Below are positions 1 through 9,154 of a stretch of DNA of 64,000 nucleotides, one piece after another; position 1 is the first letter of the stretch, and each line of letters begins with the position of its first letter. The stretch lies in the NCBI RefSeq assembly GCF_003586445.1, contig NZ_CP030028.1:944501-1008500 (forward strand), given 5' to 3'. The translations under genes and the position numbers were made by a program. Origin of the DNA: Bacillus sp. Y1. Lineage in GTDB: Bacteria > Bacillota > Bacilli > Bacillales > Cytobacillaceae. Below the pieces are notes generated by a model. It was not told where the DNA came from. It worked only from the letters and a program-made list of their open reading frames with translations, and ran no database searches.

Positions 1-99
1 TTAAGTTCCGGTAAAGAAGTATATTAATTTTCAAGATTTTGGTATTATAATAGCAATCAAAGAAAGTGAGTCTTAAGAAAAAGAATAGGAGTATATAAG

Positions 100-720
100 A
101 TGCTGACATTTATTTTTGTAGTTTTGTTGTTATTTTTAATTCCAGGTCCAGCAGTCTTTTTGACGATAACTCAAACCATAAAAGGTGGCAGGAAGAACGG
201 AATTGTTACGGGACTAGGAATTGCCGTCGGGGATTTTCTTCACACATTAGCTGCGGTACTGGGTCTTTCCGCAATTTTGATGACCTCTTCATTTGCCTTT
301 GAAATAGTAAAGTATATGGGTTCTGCATACTTAGTGTATTTAGGAATTCGTGCCATAATTGAAAAAGCTCATAAAGTGGAACCAATTGATAAAAGAGAAA
401 GTAACCTAAATCCAAATATGTCATTTCGTCAGGCGATGTTAATCGAGTTGCTTAATCCAAAAACATCTCTATTTTTCTTGGCGTTTCTGCCTCAATTTGT
501 TAAGAGTGGGGATACACCTGTCACAATTCAGTTGTTAGTCCTTGGCTTAACGTTTGTGTTAATGAGTATCACTTATACAACTAGTTTAGTGTTAGTAACA
601 AGTACGATCGGTAATAAGCTCTTTGCAAAGACGAAGAAAAGTGCAAAATGGATGGGAAAAGTGGTTGGCTTAGTGTATATCGGTTTAGGAATTAAACTGG
701 CGCTACAAACTCAGAAATAA
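100..720 (+). CDS. LysE/RhtB family amino-acid exporter
   Basis: A 206-residue hydrophobic protein with about six membrane segments, the usual size of the LysE/RhtB family of amino-acid and small-metabolite exporters. The family signature is present near the N-terminus: PGPAVF around residues 15-20, followed by spaced glycines and a GD pair near residues 44-45. A ribosome binding site (AGGAG) precedes the ATG. A TATAAT hexamer at 46-51 is a possible -10 box, but no good -35 accompanies it. The substrate cannot be told from sequence. The next gene is 66 bp downstream on the same strand, with no terminator seen between them. Confidence 0.85.
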   Translation: MLTFIFVVLLLFLIPGPAVFLTITQTIKGGRKNGIVTGLGIAVGDFLHTLAAVLGLSAILMTSSFAFEIVKYMGSAYLVYLGIRAIIEKAHKVEPIDKRESNLNPNMSFRQAMLIELLNPKTSLFFLAFLPQFVKSGDTPVTIQLLVLGLTFVLMSITYTTSLVLVTSTIGNKLFAKTKKSAKWMGKVVGLVYIGLGIKLALQTQK

Positions 721-785
721 CTAGGATGAATAATTTACAAAAAACTGTGAAAAATACCTCTGTTGGAATATAAAGGAGGATAACC

Positions 786-1148
786 ATGGAACAAACACTT
801 TACGAAAAAGTTGGCGGAGAAGAGGCAATTGCAAAGGTAGTAGACTATTTTTATTCTGAGTTAGTTCTTAAAGATGATTCCGTTAATCATTTTTTTAAGG
901 GCACCGATATGGAAAAACAGCGTCGCCATCAAACCAAATTTATTAGCTTTGCTTTAGGTGGTCCAAATCAATATTCGGGACAATCAATGGCAAAAGCCCA
1001 TGAAGGGATGAATTTGCAACCAGCTCATTTTGATGCGATTGCAAAGCATCTCCACGATGCGCTTGCTCATTTTGGTGTTAGCGAAGCAGACATCGATACG
1101 GCTTTAACAAAAGTAGCATCGCTTAGAGATGACATTATTTATAAATGA
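786..1148 (+). CDS. Group 1 truncated haemoglobin
   Basis: A 120-residue protein of the short trHbN class, which binds haem and oxygen or NO in the cytoplasm. It starts with the typical LYEKVGG segment. A Phe-Tyr pair at residues 22-23 fits the B9/B10 positions that shape the distal pocket, and His72 in KAHEGM fits the proximal F8 haem ligand. The ATG follows a strong AAAGGAGG site. A hairpin terminator comes right after the stop. Bacillus subtilis YjbI is a group II truncated haemoglobin; this sequence instead resembles group I forms. The physiological role, such as NO detoxification or oxygen scavenging, is not shown by context. Confidence 0.9.
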   Translation: MEQTLYEKVGGEEAIAKVVDYFYSELVLKDDSVNHFFKGTDMEKQRRHQTKFISFALGGPNQYSGQSMAKAHEGMNLQPAHFDAIAKHLHDALAHFGVSEADIDTALTKVASLRDDIIYK

Positions 1149-1150
1149 TT

Positions 1151-1175
1151 AGCTGCCTATTAGGTAGCTTTTTTG
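1151..1175 (+). terminator. Terminator after truncated haemoglobin
   Basis: Arms AGCTGCC and GGTAGCT surround a five-base loop and are followed by a T6 run. It lies two bases after the haemoglobin stop codon. Confidence 0.75.
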
Positions 1176-1291
1176 TTTCTAATTTATAAAAAGATATATG
1201 AAAAAATTGGAATTATATCTTAAACTAGGATCCGTATTATGTTTTAATGTTGATAATGGAGAAAAATAACAAGTGATAAGGAGTGAGTGTG

Positions 1292-1747
1292 ATGGATATT
1301 AGACTTGATGATTTAAGAGGTTCGGAGATTGCTGAGTTAATAGGTGATCATCTACACAGCATGACATTACATTCTCCACCAGAAAGCATTCATGCGCTTG
1401 ATTTAGAAAAATTAAGAAAACCAGATATAACGTTTTGGAGTGCATGGGAAGGTACGGAGTTGCTTGGTTGTGCAGCACTGAAAGAGCTTAATCCTCATCA
1501 TGGGGAAGTGAAGTCAATGAAAACATCACCCAAACATTTGAGAAAAGGGGTAGCGAAGCAGTTACTTGTGCATCTGATTGAAGAAGCAAAGCGCCGTGGT
1601 TATAAAAGAATAAGTTTAGAAACAGGGTCAATGGAGGCGTTTGAAGCCGCCAAAACATTGTATACCAAGTTTGGGTTTACGTATTGTGAGCCGTTTGCTG
1701 ATTACAAAGAAGATTTAAATAGTGTCTTTATGACAAAGGAATTGTAA
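1292..1747 (+). CDS. ysnE: GNAT acetyltransferase YsnE
   Basis: A 151-residue GNAT-fold N-acetyltransferase. The order SPPESIHALDLEKL, ITFWSAWEG, GEVKSM and LETGSM closely follows what I recall of Bacillus subtilis YsnE. The acetyl-CoA pyrophosphate loop is RKGVAK at residues 84-89. The frame is open from a GTG at 1283, but AAGGAG at 1279-1284 is correctly spaced only for the ATG at 1292, so that start is chosen. The acceptor substrate is unknown; YsnE has been linked to indole-acetic-acid production in some bacilli, which I regard as unproven here. Confidence 0.85.
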   Translation: MDIRLDDLRGSEIAELIGDHLHSMTLHSPPESIHALDLEKLRKPDITFWSAWEGTELLGCAALKELNPHHGEVKSMKTSPKHLRKGVAKQLLVHLIEEAKRRGYKRISLETGSMEAFEAAKTLYTKFGFTYCEPFADYKEDLNSVFMTKEL

Positions 1748-1793
1748 GATGAGTTAAGAAAATTATTATCGGTTAATTCACGAAAAGATATAT

Positions 1794-1826
1794 AACAAAT
1801 CCCTCCTTGTTAAGGGGGGATTTGTT
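1794..1826. terminator. Bidirectional terminator between convergent genes
   Basis: The inverted repeat AACAAATCCC / GGGATTTGTT with a short loop lies between the convergent ysnE and CBO0543 genes and overlaps the stop codon of the leftward gene. Confidence 0.7.
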
Positions 1827-2415
1827 ATGGTTTGCTTTCAAGTTTTTTAAATCGTTTTAAAATGATCCAACAAATAATCCCTAGTAGCCAATAGATAGGA
1901 AAAGAATAAATATGCTTCCATGTTAATTCTTTGTAAATATGTAACCACTCCATAAAGGGTTCTGCAACAAAAGCAAGAAAGGCAGAAAGGATTCCCGTTG
2001 ATATGAGGAACGGTTTAAAGTGATTTCCCCACCTTTGATACAAATACATAAACGGGACGATTACAACTCCTACATCATAAGGATAGTATTGTGGGTACAA
2101 GTAAGGGGTAAGACGAACTGGATATACCCAAACAAGTGCGCTGCTACCAATTGAATCTAGGATAATTGCTGTAATACCATAAAACAACCCAAAAGCAGTA
2201 ATTTCAGTAATTCTTTTTGTATCAATCGTTTTCCACCATACAATAGGCGATAAAATACTTAAAAGGACGAGAAGCCACCAGTTAAAGGATAAGTAGTTAT
2301 GGTCCCGCCAATACTCGCGAAGAGTTTCATAAAACTCTTTCTCCGCCTCTATGACTTGATCCATTGAAATGGAATACAGAAGAAAATCGAAAATGAAAGA
2401 CAATGAGTTCACCAC
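1825..2415 (-). CDS. CBO0543-family integral membrane protein
   Basis: A 196-residue polytopic protein with about five membrane helices, aromatic-rich loops (PYLYPQYYPYD) and a WWKTID segment. It resembles the CBO0543 family of clostridial and Bacillus membrane proteins of unknown function. The start given is a GTG with a poor upstream ribosome binding site; an in-frame ATG at 2364 also lacks one, so the N-terminus is uncertain. A second, shorter member of the same family is encoded at 33191-33697. No function can be assigned. Confidence 0.7.
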   Translation of the reverse strand: MVNSLSFIFDFLLYSISMDQVIEAEKEFYETLREYWRDHNYLSFNWWLLVLLSILSPIVWWKTIDTKRITEITAFGLFYGITAIILDSIGSSALVWVYPVRLTPYLYPQYYPYDVGVVIVPFMYLYQRWGNHFKPFLISTGILSAFLAFVAEPFMEWLHIYKELTWKHIYSFPIYWLLGIICWIILKRFKKLESKP

Positions 2416-2606
2416 ACTTATTCATATACCTACAGTTTACCCAAATTTATGATTAACCATAAATCTCCTGATTCTTTAAAGTAAACTTTTTATTGGTAAA
2501 TATTTCTCACAAAATGCTTGAAAAATCTAAAAAGGTAGCCTACTACTGAACTTCTGTTAAGAGTATAATGAAAGACAGGACTATACGCCTAGAGGAGTGA
2601 CAGATC

Positions 2607-5264
2607 ATGGTGAAGCATCAGAAATCTATTGGCGTTTTCATTTTTGTTTACATACTTTTTTACTATTTTGTCGTCTTGTTCGGAGATCCTAGTGTTCGCT
2701 TGATAGTAGTAATGAGAAATATCATTTCTACAATTGGACCACTAATTTCCAGTATGTGGTTGTTATCTGGATTCTTAAAAAGTGATGGAAAAAGAGATTA
2801 TTTTTCGTTATTTCTTTCTCTTGGAACGTTTAGCTACTTCATAGCAGAAATATTGTGGATGTATTATGAGAGCTACTTGTTTGTTAATGTTCCTTATCCT
2901 GGTTCACCTGATATCTTTTACATGCTTCAAATTATGTTTTATTTAATTGCATTAGGTTATTACTTTTACCAGGTAAAAACAATTCATCGGTTAATGCGCT
3001 GGATATTTGAAGTACTTATTGTTATGATATCCGCTACCACGCTCAGCTATCATTTTATTATGAAAAGCTTAATTGTGAACCCAGAGATCACAGGAGCCTA
3101 CCTAATAGTTTCCCTTGGATACCCAATTGGGGACTTAATTTTATTATTTAGTGCACTGATATTATATTTTGATTCAGATGATTTTGGTAAAAGAAATGCG
3201 TTATTTTATATTTTGGTTGGACTAGTTTTTCAAGTATTTGCTGATTCTGGATACGTATATTTAACGCTAAGAGAAAAATATGAGACAGGTACCTTACTTG
3301 ATCCATTATTTACTCTAGCTCTATTACTAGTCGGATTTTCTAGTTTTTATATGAAACCAGTTAATAAACAGCAATCGGATACAGTTAGTCCTTCAAAAGT
3401 GGGGTTATGGAGATTAATTATTTTATATACGTTCCTAATGGCACTTTTACTCATTTTTTATAAAATAGAAGGAATTAATTTTACTCTATTCACAATAAGT
3501 ACAACGTTTATCATTTTTCTAATCATTGTTCGACTAGTATTTATCTTGGTGGAAAACAACCGATTACTTTTGAAATATGACAAAAATAATAAAGATTTAC
3601 TACTTAGTACAGAACGATATTTGTCTCTTTTTAAATATCATCCAGATGCAGTGTTCTCCCTTCGCTTGAATGGAACCTTTCAAAGTGCAAATGCCTCTTG
3701 TGCACAATTAGTTGGAATGGAAACCGTTCAGCTAATTGGAAAATCATTTTATCAGTTCATAGATCCGAGAGACCTTGATCGAGTTGCCACTCATTTTTCA
3801 AAGATAGAAGAAGAACCACAGGTGTTCGAAGTAACTTTAAACAGTAAGAATGGAAGTGCTTATTCTGTAGTCATTACCCTTGTACCAATTGTAGTTAATG
3901 GTCAGATTGAAGGAATTTATGGAGTTGGGAAAGACATTACGGAAGTAAAGGTAAGTATAGATAGGATTAATTATATGGCGTACCATGATTTGTTAACAGG
4001 GTTGCCTAACAGAGCTTTGTTTGAGAGTGTGTTAGATGCAGAAATCAAAGACGGTACTACAGATAATAGTATGTTAGCCGTTATGTATATTGATTTAGAC
4101 CGGTTTAAAAATATAAATGATACACTTGGTCATGATGCAGGAGATGAGTTACTTGTAGATATGGCTAAGCGTCTTTCAAATTGTGTTGGTGATCAAGCAA
4201 TAATAGCAAGGCAAGGTGGCGATGAATTCACGCTACTATTTAATCATATTGTAGATCGGGATCATGTTATTACACTGGCGGAGTCTGTTTGTCGTGTATT
4301 AAGTGAGCCATATTCGATAAGAAACTATGAATTTTTAGCCACACCTAGTATAGGGATTTCCATTTTCGAGCCTGGGAATTCAGAAACGGCTATTTCTCTT
4401 ATGAAAAAAGCAGACTTAGCTATGTATAAAGCTAAAAACAATGGAAGAAATCAATTCAGAATCTTTGAACCGAAAATGGAAGAAGACTCAAGAAACACGT
4501 TTGTATTAGGAAGTGACCTTAGTAAGGCTGTTCATAACAATGAACTAGTTTTACACTACCAGCCACAATTTGATACTGAAGAAAATCGAATGTACGGTGT
4601 AGAAGCACTTATTCGTTGGCAGCATCCTACATTTGGATTATTATACCCCGGTGATTTTATTTCAATTGCAGAAGATACAGATCTAATCATCTCTATTGGA
4701 GAATGGATTCTGAGAGAAACTTGTAAACAAGGAAAGCTATGGGGAGAACAATTAAGGATTTCAGTCAATATTTCTCCGAAGCAATTCCAATCAGCGCAAC
4801 TGATTGAAACCATTAAGCGTGTTTTAGAAGAAACAAAACTTAGGCCAGATCTTCTCAATATCGAGATCACTGAGGCAGTGGCAATGAGTAATATGAATGA
4901 AACTTTAAAAAAACTGGAAGCTATTAGAATGTTAGGTGTTAATCTATCCATTGATGATTTTGGTACAGGTTATTCTTCTCTCTCCTATCTTCCGAAATTA
5001 CCAATTACAGAGTTAAAGATTCCTAGAGAGTTTCTAGTCGAAATGGAACACCATGCAGCATATAAGGCCATTATTCAAACCATTATTGCATTAGGAAAAC
5101 GGTTGAAGGTAGACGTGATTGCTGAAGGGGTAGAAACACAAAAACAAAAGGAAATGCTAGAAAAAATGAAGTGTCATATGATGCAAGGGTATCATTTTAG
5201 TAGACCGGTTCCTGTAGATGAAATTGAGAAGATGTTGTATGTTGAAAAGTTAGGTTTTAAATAA
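2607..5264 (+). CDS. Membrane PAS-GGDEF-EAL cyclic-di-GMP enzyme
   Basis: An 885-residue protein. Residues 1 to about 320 hold roughly eight membrane helices (a DUF4084-like sensor region). A PAS domain (about 335-440), a GGDEF domain (about 450-610) and an EAL domain (about 625-870) follow. The diguanylate cyclase signature is an intact RQGGDEF with GGDEF at 537-541. The phosphodiesterase domain has VEAL (EAL at 666-668), DDFGTG, EGVE and QGYHFS. The usual KIDxxF motif reads KIPREF, so its Asp is Pro, which could weaken hydrolysis. It is a single gene with its own terminator. It probably makes or degrades cyclic di-GMP in response to a membrane signal; the net activity cannot be predicted. 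Confidence 0.85.
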   Translation: MVKHQKSIGVFIFVYILFYYFVVLFGDPSVRLIVVMRNIISTIGPLISSMWLLSGFLKSDGKRDYFSLFLSLGTFSYFIAEILWMYYESYLFVNVPYPGSPDIFYMLQIMFYLIALGYYFYQVKTIHRLMRWIFEVLIVMISATTLSYHFIMKSLIVNPEITGAYLIVSLGYPIGDLILLFSALILYFDSDDFGKRNALFYILVGLVFQVFADSGYVYLTLREKYETGTLLDPLFTLALLLVGFSSFYMKPVNKQQSDTVSPSKVGLWRLIILYTFLMALLLIFYKIEGINFTLFTISTTFIIFLIIVRLVFILVENNRLLLKYDKNNKDLLLSTERYLSLFKYHPDAVFSLRLNGTFQSANASCAQLVGMETVQLIGKSFYQFIDPRDLDRVATHFSKIEEEPQVFEVTLNSKNGSAYSVVITLVPIVVNGQIEGIYGVGKDITEVKVSIDRINYMAYHDLLTGLPNRALFESVLDAEIKDGTTDNSMLAVMYIDLDRFKNINDTLGHDAGDELLVDMAKRLSNCVGDQAIIARQGGDEFTLLFNHIVDRDHVITLAESVCRVLSEPYSIRNYEFLATPSIGISIFEPGNSETAISLMKKADLAMYKAKNNGRNQFRIFEPKMEEDSRNTFVLGSDLSKAVHNNELVLHYQPQFDTEENRMYGVEALIRWQHPTFGLLYPGDFISIAEDTDLIISIGEWILRETCKQGKLWGEQLRISVNISPKQFQSAQLIETIKRVLEETKLRPDLLNIEITEAVAMSNMNETLKKLEAIRMLGVNLSIDDFGTGYSSLSYLPKLPITELKIPREFLVEMEHHAAYKAIIQTIIALGKRLKVDVIAEGVETQKQKEMLEKMKCHMMQGYHFSRPVPVDEIEKMLYVEKLGFK

Positions 5265-5278
5265 TAGATAAATAAAAG

Positions 5279-5323
5279 AACACCTTTATGATAGAAAAAG
5301 ACACATTCATAAAGGTGTTTTTT
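5279..5323 (+). terminator. Terminator after GGDEF-EAL gene
   Basis: AACACCTTTATG pairs with CATAAAGGTGTT and is followed by a T run, 15 bases after the stop codon. Confidence 0.8.
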
Positions 5324-5361
5324 AATTGTTAAAAACTGTCTGAAAATTAAATATATGGATA

Positions 5362-5405
5362 AAACACGAACATTATGATAAAAAAATAATAAAATGTTCG
5401 ATATT
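5362..5405 (+). promoter_or_regulatory. Probable PurR-box pair upstream of nupN
   Basis: Two inverted copies of a CGAACATT core (5362-5374 on the plus strand, 5393-5405 on the minus strand) are 18 bp apart. The Bacillus PurR box consensus is AWWWCCGAACWWT. The right copy matches 12 of 13 positions and the left copy 11 of 13. Paired, oppositely oriented PurBoxes are the known arrangement for PurR-repressed genes. They sit just upstream of a promoter-like sequence and a purine-nucleoside importer operon. Confidence 0.65.
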
Positions 5406-5409
5406 TGTA

Positions 5410-5438
5410 TTGTTATTTCATATGTAATTTGGTAGATT
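5410..5438 (+). promoter_or_regulatory. Predicted nup operon promoter
   Basis: TTGTTA, 17 bp, TAGATT: a reasonable SigA-type promoter immediately downstream of the PurR-box pair and about 55 bp before the nupN start codon. Confidence 0.45.
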
Positions 5439-5491
5439 ATTAATCAGGTATTAAACATGCATATGATGAAAACACACATAGGGGGAACGTC

Positions 5492-6511
5492 ATGAAAAAG
5501 TTATTTTCCGTATTGATCTTAGGATTGATTCTACTAGTTGCAGGTTGTGGTGGAGCTGAAGAATCAGAGAATAATAGTAGTTCAACAAATGAAGAAAAGA
5601 AAAAGATTGCCTTAGTACTACCTGAAAAAATGGGTGTGAATCCTTTCTTCCAGCAAATGGATGAAGGGGCGAAACAAGCGGCTGAGGAATTTGGAGTGGA
5701 ATTAAAGACGATTGAATCAACTGATCATTCGGCTATTGAAGAAAATCTTCGTGTAGCGGTTGCTGAAGGTTATGACCTAATTATTACGTCTTCTTTTGAA
5801 TCAGAAGATGCCCTTAAAAAGGTAGCAGCAGAAAATCCAGATCGTCAATTTGCGATTATTGATACAGTAGTAGATTTACCTAATGTTCAAAGTGTTAACT
5901 TCCGTGAACACGAAGCGGCTTATCTTTTAGGAGCTGCTGCAGGACTTTCAACGAAGACGGACAAAGTTGGTATGGTAGTTGCAATGGATATTCCATTAAT
6001 GAAAAAGTGGACGGTAGCATTTGAACAAGGTCTTAAGGAAACGAATCCAGACGCTGAGTTCCTAGTAAACTATGTGGGAAGCTTCTCAGATCCTGCTAAA
6101 GCGAAGGAATTAGCGTTGCTTCAAGCTTCTAAGGGTGCGGACTTTGTTGCTGGTGCTTCAGCAGTTGGTGATTTAGGAGTATTTGAAGCAGCAAAGGAGC
6201 AAGGTTTCTTCACATCAGGTCAAGATATTGATCGTACAGAAGTAGATCCTGAGCATGTCGTTCTTTCCCAGCTTAAAGGTACGGATGCAGCAGCTTATGA
6301 AACGGTAAAAGCTTATGCAAATGGTAGCTTTGAACCTGGAGTGGTTGAGTATGGTCTAAAGGAAAAAGGTGTTGGCTTAACGTATGTGACACATGAAAGC
6401 AACACACCACTACATTCTTTTGTTGGTCAGGAAGCTATTGATCAAGTAAAAGCACTTTATGATGAGATCATTGCAGGTAGTAAAGTGATTGAAAATCCAT
6501 TAAGTGAGTAA
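5492..6511 (+). CDS. nupN: BMP-family nucleoside-binding lipoprotein (NupN-like)
   Basis: A 339-residue substrate-binding lipoprotein of the Bmp/PnrA family. The signal peptide ends in the lipobox VAGC with the lipidated Cys19. A linker rich in Ser and Asn follows, then the two-lobe binding fold (KIALVLPEKMGVNPFF, DFVAGASAVGDLG). The ATG follows GGGGGAAC. It heads an importer whose order, binding protein, double ATPase, two permeases, equals Bacillus subtilis nupNOPQ (yufNOPQ), which takes up guanosine. A hairpin follows the gene, as is common where the binding protein is made in excess over the membrane parts. The exact nucleoside specificity is inferred from the family. Confidence 0.85.
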   Translation: MKKLFSVLILGLILLVAGCGGAEESENNSSSTNEEKKKIALVLPEKMGVNPFFQQMDEGAKQAAEEFGVELKTIESTDHSAIEENLRVAVAEGYDLIITSSFESEDALKKVAAENPDRQFAIIDTVVDLPNVQSVNFREHEAAYLLGAAAGLSTKTDKVGMVVAMDIPLMKKWTVAFEQGLKETNPDAEFLVNYVGSFSDPAKAKELALLQASKGADFVAGASAVGDLGVFEAAKEQGFFTSGQDIDRTEVDPEHVVLSQLKGTDAAAYETVKAYANGSFEPGVVEYGLKEKGVGLTYVTHESNTPLHSFVGQEAIDQVKALYDEIIAGSKVIENPLSE

Positions 6512-6523
6512 ACTGAAAAAATC

Positions 6524-6558
6524 AAACCGACTGCAGATTGTAGTCGGTTTCCATTTTT
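6524..6558 (+). terminator. Intercistronic hairpin between nupN and nupO
   Basis: AAACCGACT pairs perfectly with AGTCGGTTT around a nine-base loop and is followed by CCATTTTT. It lies between two genes of one operon, so it probably acts as a partial terminator or mRNA stabiliser that raises NupN over NupOPQ. Confidence 0.65.
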
Positions 6559-6573
6559 ACAGGGGGGAAAACA

Positions 6574-8112
6574 ATGACTTATCGCTTAGAGATGAAGGCA
6601 ATGACCAAGAAATATGGCGATTTCCTTGCGAATGACGGCATCTCCATTCAATTAAAAAAAGGAGAAGTTCTTGCGATTGTTGGTGAAAATGGTGCTGGTA
6701 AAACAACGCTCATGAGGATGCTTTATGGGTTAGAACAGCCAACGAGTGGAGAAATTAAGCTAAATGGCAAACAAGCCCAATTTTATGGACCTCAAGATGC
6801 GATCGAACAAGGAATAGGAATGGTTCATCAGCATTTTATGTTATTTAGTGATTTTACTGTTACCGAAAATATTGTGATTGGGCATGAACCCATCAAGAAT
6901 GGATTCTTTAATAGAAAAATGGCAGCGGAACAGGTTCAAAAGTTGAGTGATCAATATAAGATTCAAGTGAATCCTAGTAAAAAAGCTGGAGATTGTTCAG
7001 TAGGAGAACAGCAACGGATTGAAATTTTAAAAGTGCTATATCAGGGTGCGGAAATTATTATTCTTGATGAGCCGACAGCTGTGTTAACCCCTTTTGAAGT
7101 GGATGAGCTATTAAAAACGATTCGCTTTCTAGCGGATCAAGGAAAAAGTATCATTCTTATCACTCATAAGTTACCAGAAGTCATGAAAGTAGCCGATCAT
7201 GTGACAGTGTTACGAAATGGACGTGTAACAGGGAATGTAAAAAAGATGGACACTTCGATTGATCTACTGGCTACGATGATGGTAGGACGAGAGCTCCAAC
7301 AGCTTTCAGAGCGTAATCAACTAAATGGAGAGCCCTTGCTAGAACTAGAAGAGATTTCGATAAAAGGGAAAGGTTCAAAACCTATATTGGATCAGCTTTC
7401 TTTAACGGTTCATCGCGGGGAAATAGTAGGAATTGCGGGAGTATCAGGCAACGGCCAATCTGAGTTGATTCAAGCGATTTCGGGATTAACATCGGTTGAT
7501 CAGGGGGACATACGTTTAGGTGATACCCATCTAGTTGGTAAATCTGTAGCATTTAGAAGAAATGAGGGGCTCGCTCATATACCAGAGGATCGCTTTTTAT
7601 GGGGAGCTGCGAAGGATGCTACGATTGAAGAAACCGGTGTAATGGGATATTACAATAAAAAAGCCTTTAACAAGTATTCCTTTATTTTGAAAAGCTCGTT
7701 TCGAGAGGTTGTAAAAGGTTGGATTGACCGCTTCGAGATAAAGGTTAAATCGGTTGATGACAAGTCAGGGAACCTTTCTGGCGGAAACCTTCAAAAACTA
7801 ATTGTTGCACGTGAACTTGGATTTGAAACCAATTTTCTCATTGCAGCTGAACCAACTCGTGGTGTCGATATTGGTGCCATGGAATATATCCATGAGGCAA
7901 TCCTTGAAAAGCGTAACCGTGGGGATGGAATTTTACTTGTCTCTTCGGAGCTATCGGAAATTCTATTACTATCAGACAGAATTGCGGTCATGTTTGAAGG
8001 GAAAATCGTTGATGTTCTTGAAAGAAAAGATGCAACAGAAGAACGTCTGAGTGTACTTATGGCAGGAGGAAAAGAAGATGAATCTTCAGAGAAAAATACA
8101 ACAACTGCTTAA
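6574..8112 (+). CDS. nupO: Nucleoside ABC transporter ATPase (NupO-like)
   Basis: A 512-residue protein with two ATP-binding cassettes in tandem, as in sugar and BMP-type nucleoside importers. Cassette 1 has Walker A GENGAGKTT (37-45), signature SVGEQQR (from 142) and Walker B IIILDEPTA. Cassette 2 has an altered Walker A region (GVSGNGQSE) and signature LSGGN (about 402-406), with the ATP-site Asp of Walker B replaced (IAAEPTRG); this asymmetry is normal for the family. The ATG follows AGGGGGG. It overlaps nupP by 35 bp. It energises import through NupP and NupQ. Confidence 0.88.
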   Translation: MTYRLEMKAMTKKYGDFLANDGISIQLKKGEVLAIVGENGAGKTTLMRMLYGLEQPTSGEIKLNGKQAQFYGPQDAIEQGIGMVHQHFMLFSDFTVTENIVIGHEPIKNGFFNRKMAAEQVQKLSDQYKIQVNPSKKAGDCSVGEQQRIEILKVLYQGAEIIILDEPTAVLTPFEVDELLKTIRFLADQGKSIILITHKLPEVMKVADHVTVLRNGRVTGNVKKMDTSIDLLATMMVGRELQQLSERNQLNGEPLLELEEISIKGKGSKPILDQLSLTVHRGEIVGIAGVSGNGQSELIQAISGLTSVDQGDIRLGDTHLVGKSVAFRRNEGLAHIPEDRFLWGAAKDATIEETGVMGYYNKKAFNKYSFILKSSFREVVKGWIDRFEIKVKSVDDKSGNLSGGNLQKLIVARELGFETNFLIAAEPTRGVDIGAMEYIHEAILEKRNRGDGILLVSSELSEILLLSDRIAVMFEGKIVDVLERKDATEERLSVLMAGGKEDESSEKNTTTA

Positions 8113-9154
8113 GCCTTTATTCCAACCAATGATAGCGGTCCTGATTGGACTGTTAACCGGAGCACTTGCCATAGCTCTTATTGGAGAGTCTATTTTCGAT
8201 ACGTACAAAGTCATGTGGGATGGAGCGTTTGGAAACTTCTACTTCCTAACAGCTACTCTTGCCCGGGCTACTCCTATCATATTGATAGGGTTGGGATTAG
8301 CTCTCGCCTTTCGAGCAGGTGTGTTTAATATGGGGGCAGAAGGTCAGATGGTATTAGGGGCCGTGTGCGCGGCGCTTGCAGCCCTTTATGTACCAGGTTC
8401 TGGGATCGTTAAATTTCTTTCGGCGTTTCTGGCAGGCTTTATAGCTGGGGGATTATGGTCATTGTTAGCCGGTTGGATGGAAGTGAAATACAAAGTACAG
8501 CTATTGATTTCTACCCTTCTTTTAAACTATGTCGCTGTCTTGTTCGCAGGTTACTTGGTGGCGGAACCCTTCCAGGATAAGTCAGGCTCTGCTGCCCTAG
8601 CTCAGACGCCTATGATTGATCAAGCAGTTTGGCTTCCTAAACTGTTTTCTGGAATGAGCGTGCATATGGGGTTTGTAATAGCCGTTATTGGTGCGGTCAT
8701 CTTATATGTGGTTCTCCAATTTACTTCTTCTGGATATGAAGTGAGAATGCTCGGGAAGAACCCTTTCTTTGCTGAATACGGCGGTATTAATAAACAGAAG
8801 GTTCTCCTCTTTAGCATGTTTTTTAGCGGTGGGATTGCTGGGTTAGCTGGAACAGTTGAGGTTCTCGGATCTCAGTATCGATATGTAGAGGGAGCCCTAA
8901 CCGTACCGGGCTATGCATGGACAGGTTTAATGGCAGCACTGTTAGCAAACTCCAATCCATTAGGTACAGCAGTAGCTGCGATTTTACTGGCAGCCTTACA
9001 AACGGGTGCGATGGGGATGGAACGAAACACAGAAGTACCTTTGGAAATTGCTAGTGTCATTCAAGGTGTTCTTATTTTATTCGTTACTGCAAAATTCACC
9101 TTAAGCTGGTGGAAAGTTAAAAAGAAAGCGGGTGACGTGAATGGAGCTGTTTGA
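8078..9154 (+). CDS. nupP: Nucleoside ABC transporter permease (NupP-like)
   Basis: A 358-residue integral membrane permease of the BPD_transp_2 family with about nine or ten helices. The motif AFRAGVFNMGAEGQ is typical of BMP-type nucleoside importers. The frame is open from 8051, but the AGGAGG at 8065-8070 selects the ATG at 8078, which overlaps the end of nupO. It pairs with NupQ to form the channel. Its end overlaps nupQ by 14 bp, which suggests translational coupling. Confidence 0.87.
   Translation: MNLQRKIQQLLKPLFQPMIAVLIGLLTGALAIALIGESIFDTYKVMWDGAFGNFYFLTATLARATPIILIGLGLALAFRAGVFNMGAEGQMVLGAVCAALAALYVPGSGIVKFLSAFLAGFIAGGLWSLLAGWMEVKYKVQLLISTLLLNYVAVLFAGYLVAEPFQDKSGSAALAQTPMIDQAVWLPKLFSGMSVHMGFVIAVIGAVILYVVLQFTSSGYEVRMLGKNPFFAEYGGINKQKVLLFSMFFSGGIAGLAGTVEVLGSQYRYVEGALTVPGYAWTGLMAALLANSNPLGTAVAAILLAALQTGAMGMERNTEVPLEIASVIQGVLILFVTAKFTLSWWKVKKKAGDVNGAV

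Noticed and set aside
5340-5491. Purine riboswitch before nupN
   Set aside because: The conserved purine aptamer loops are absent; the inverted repeat is better explained as a PurR-box pair.
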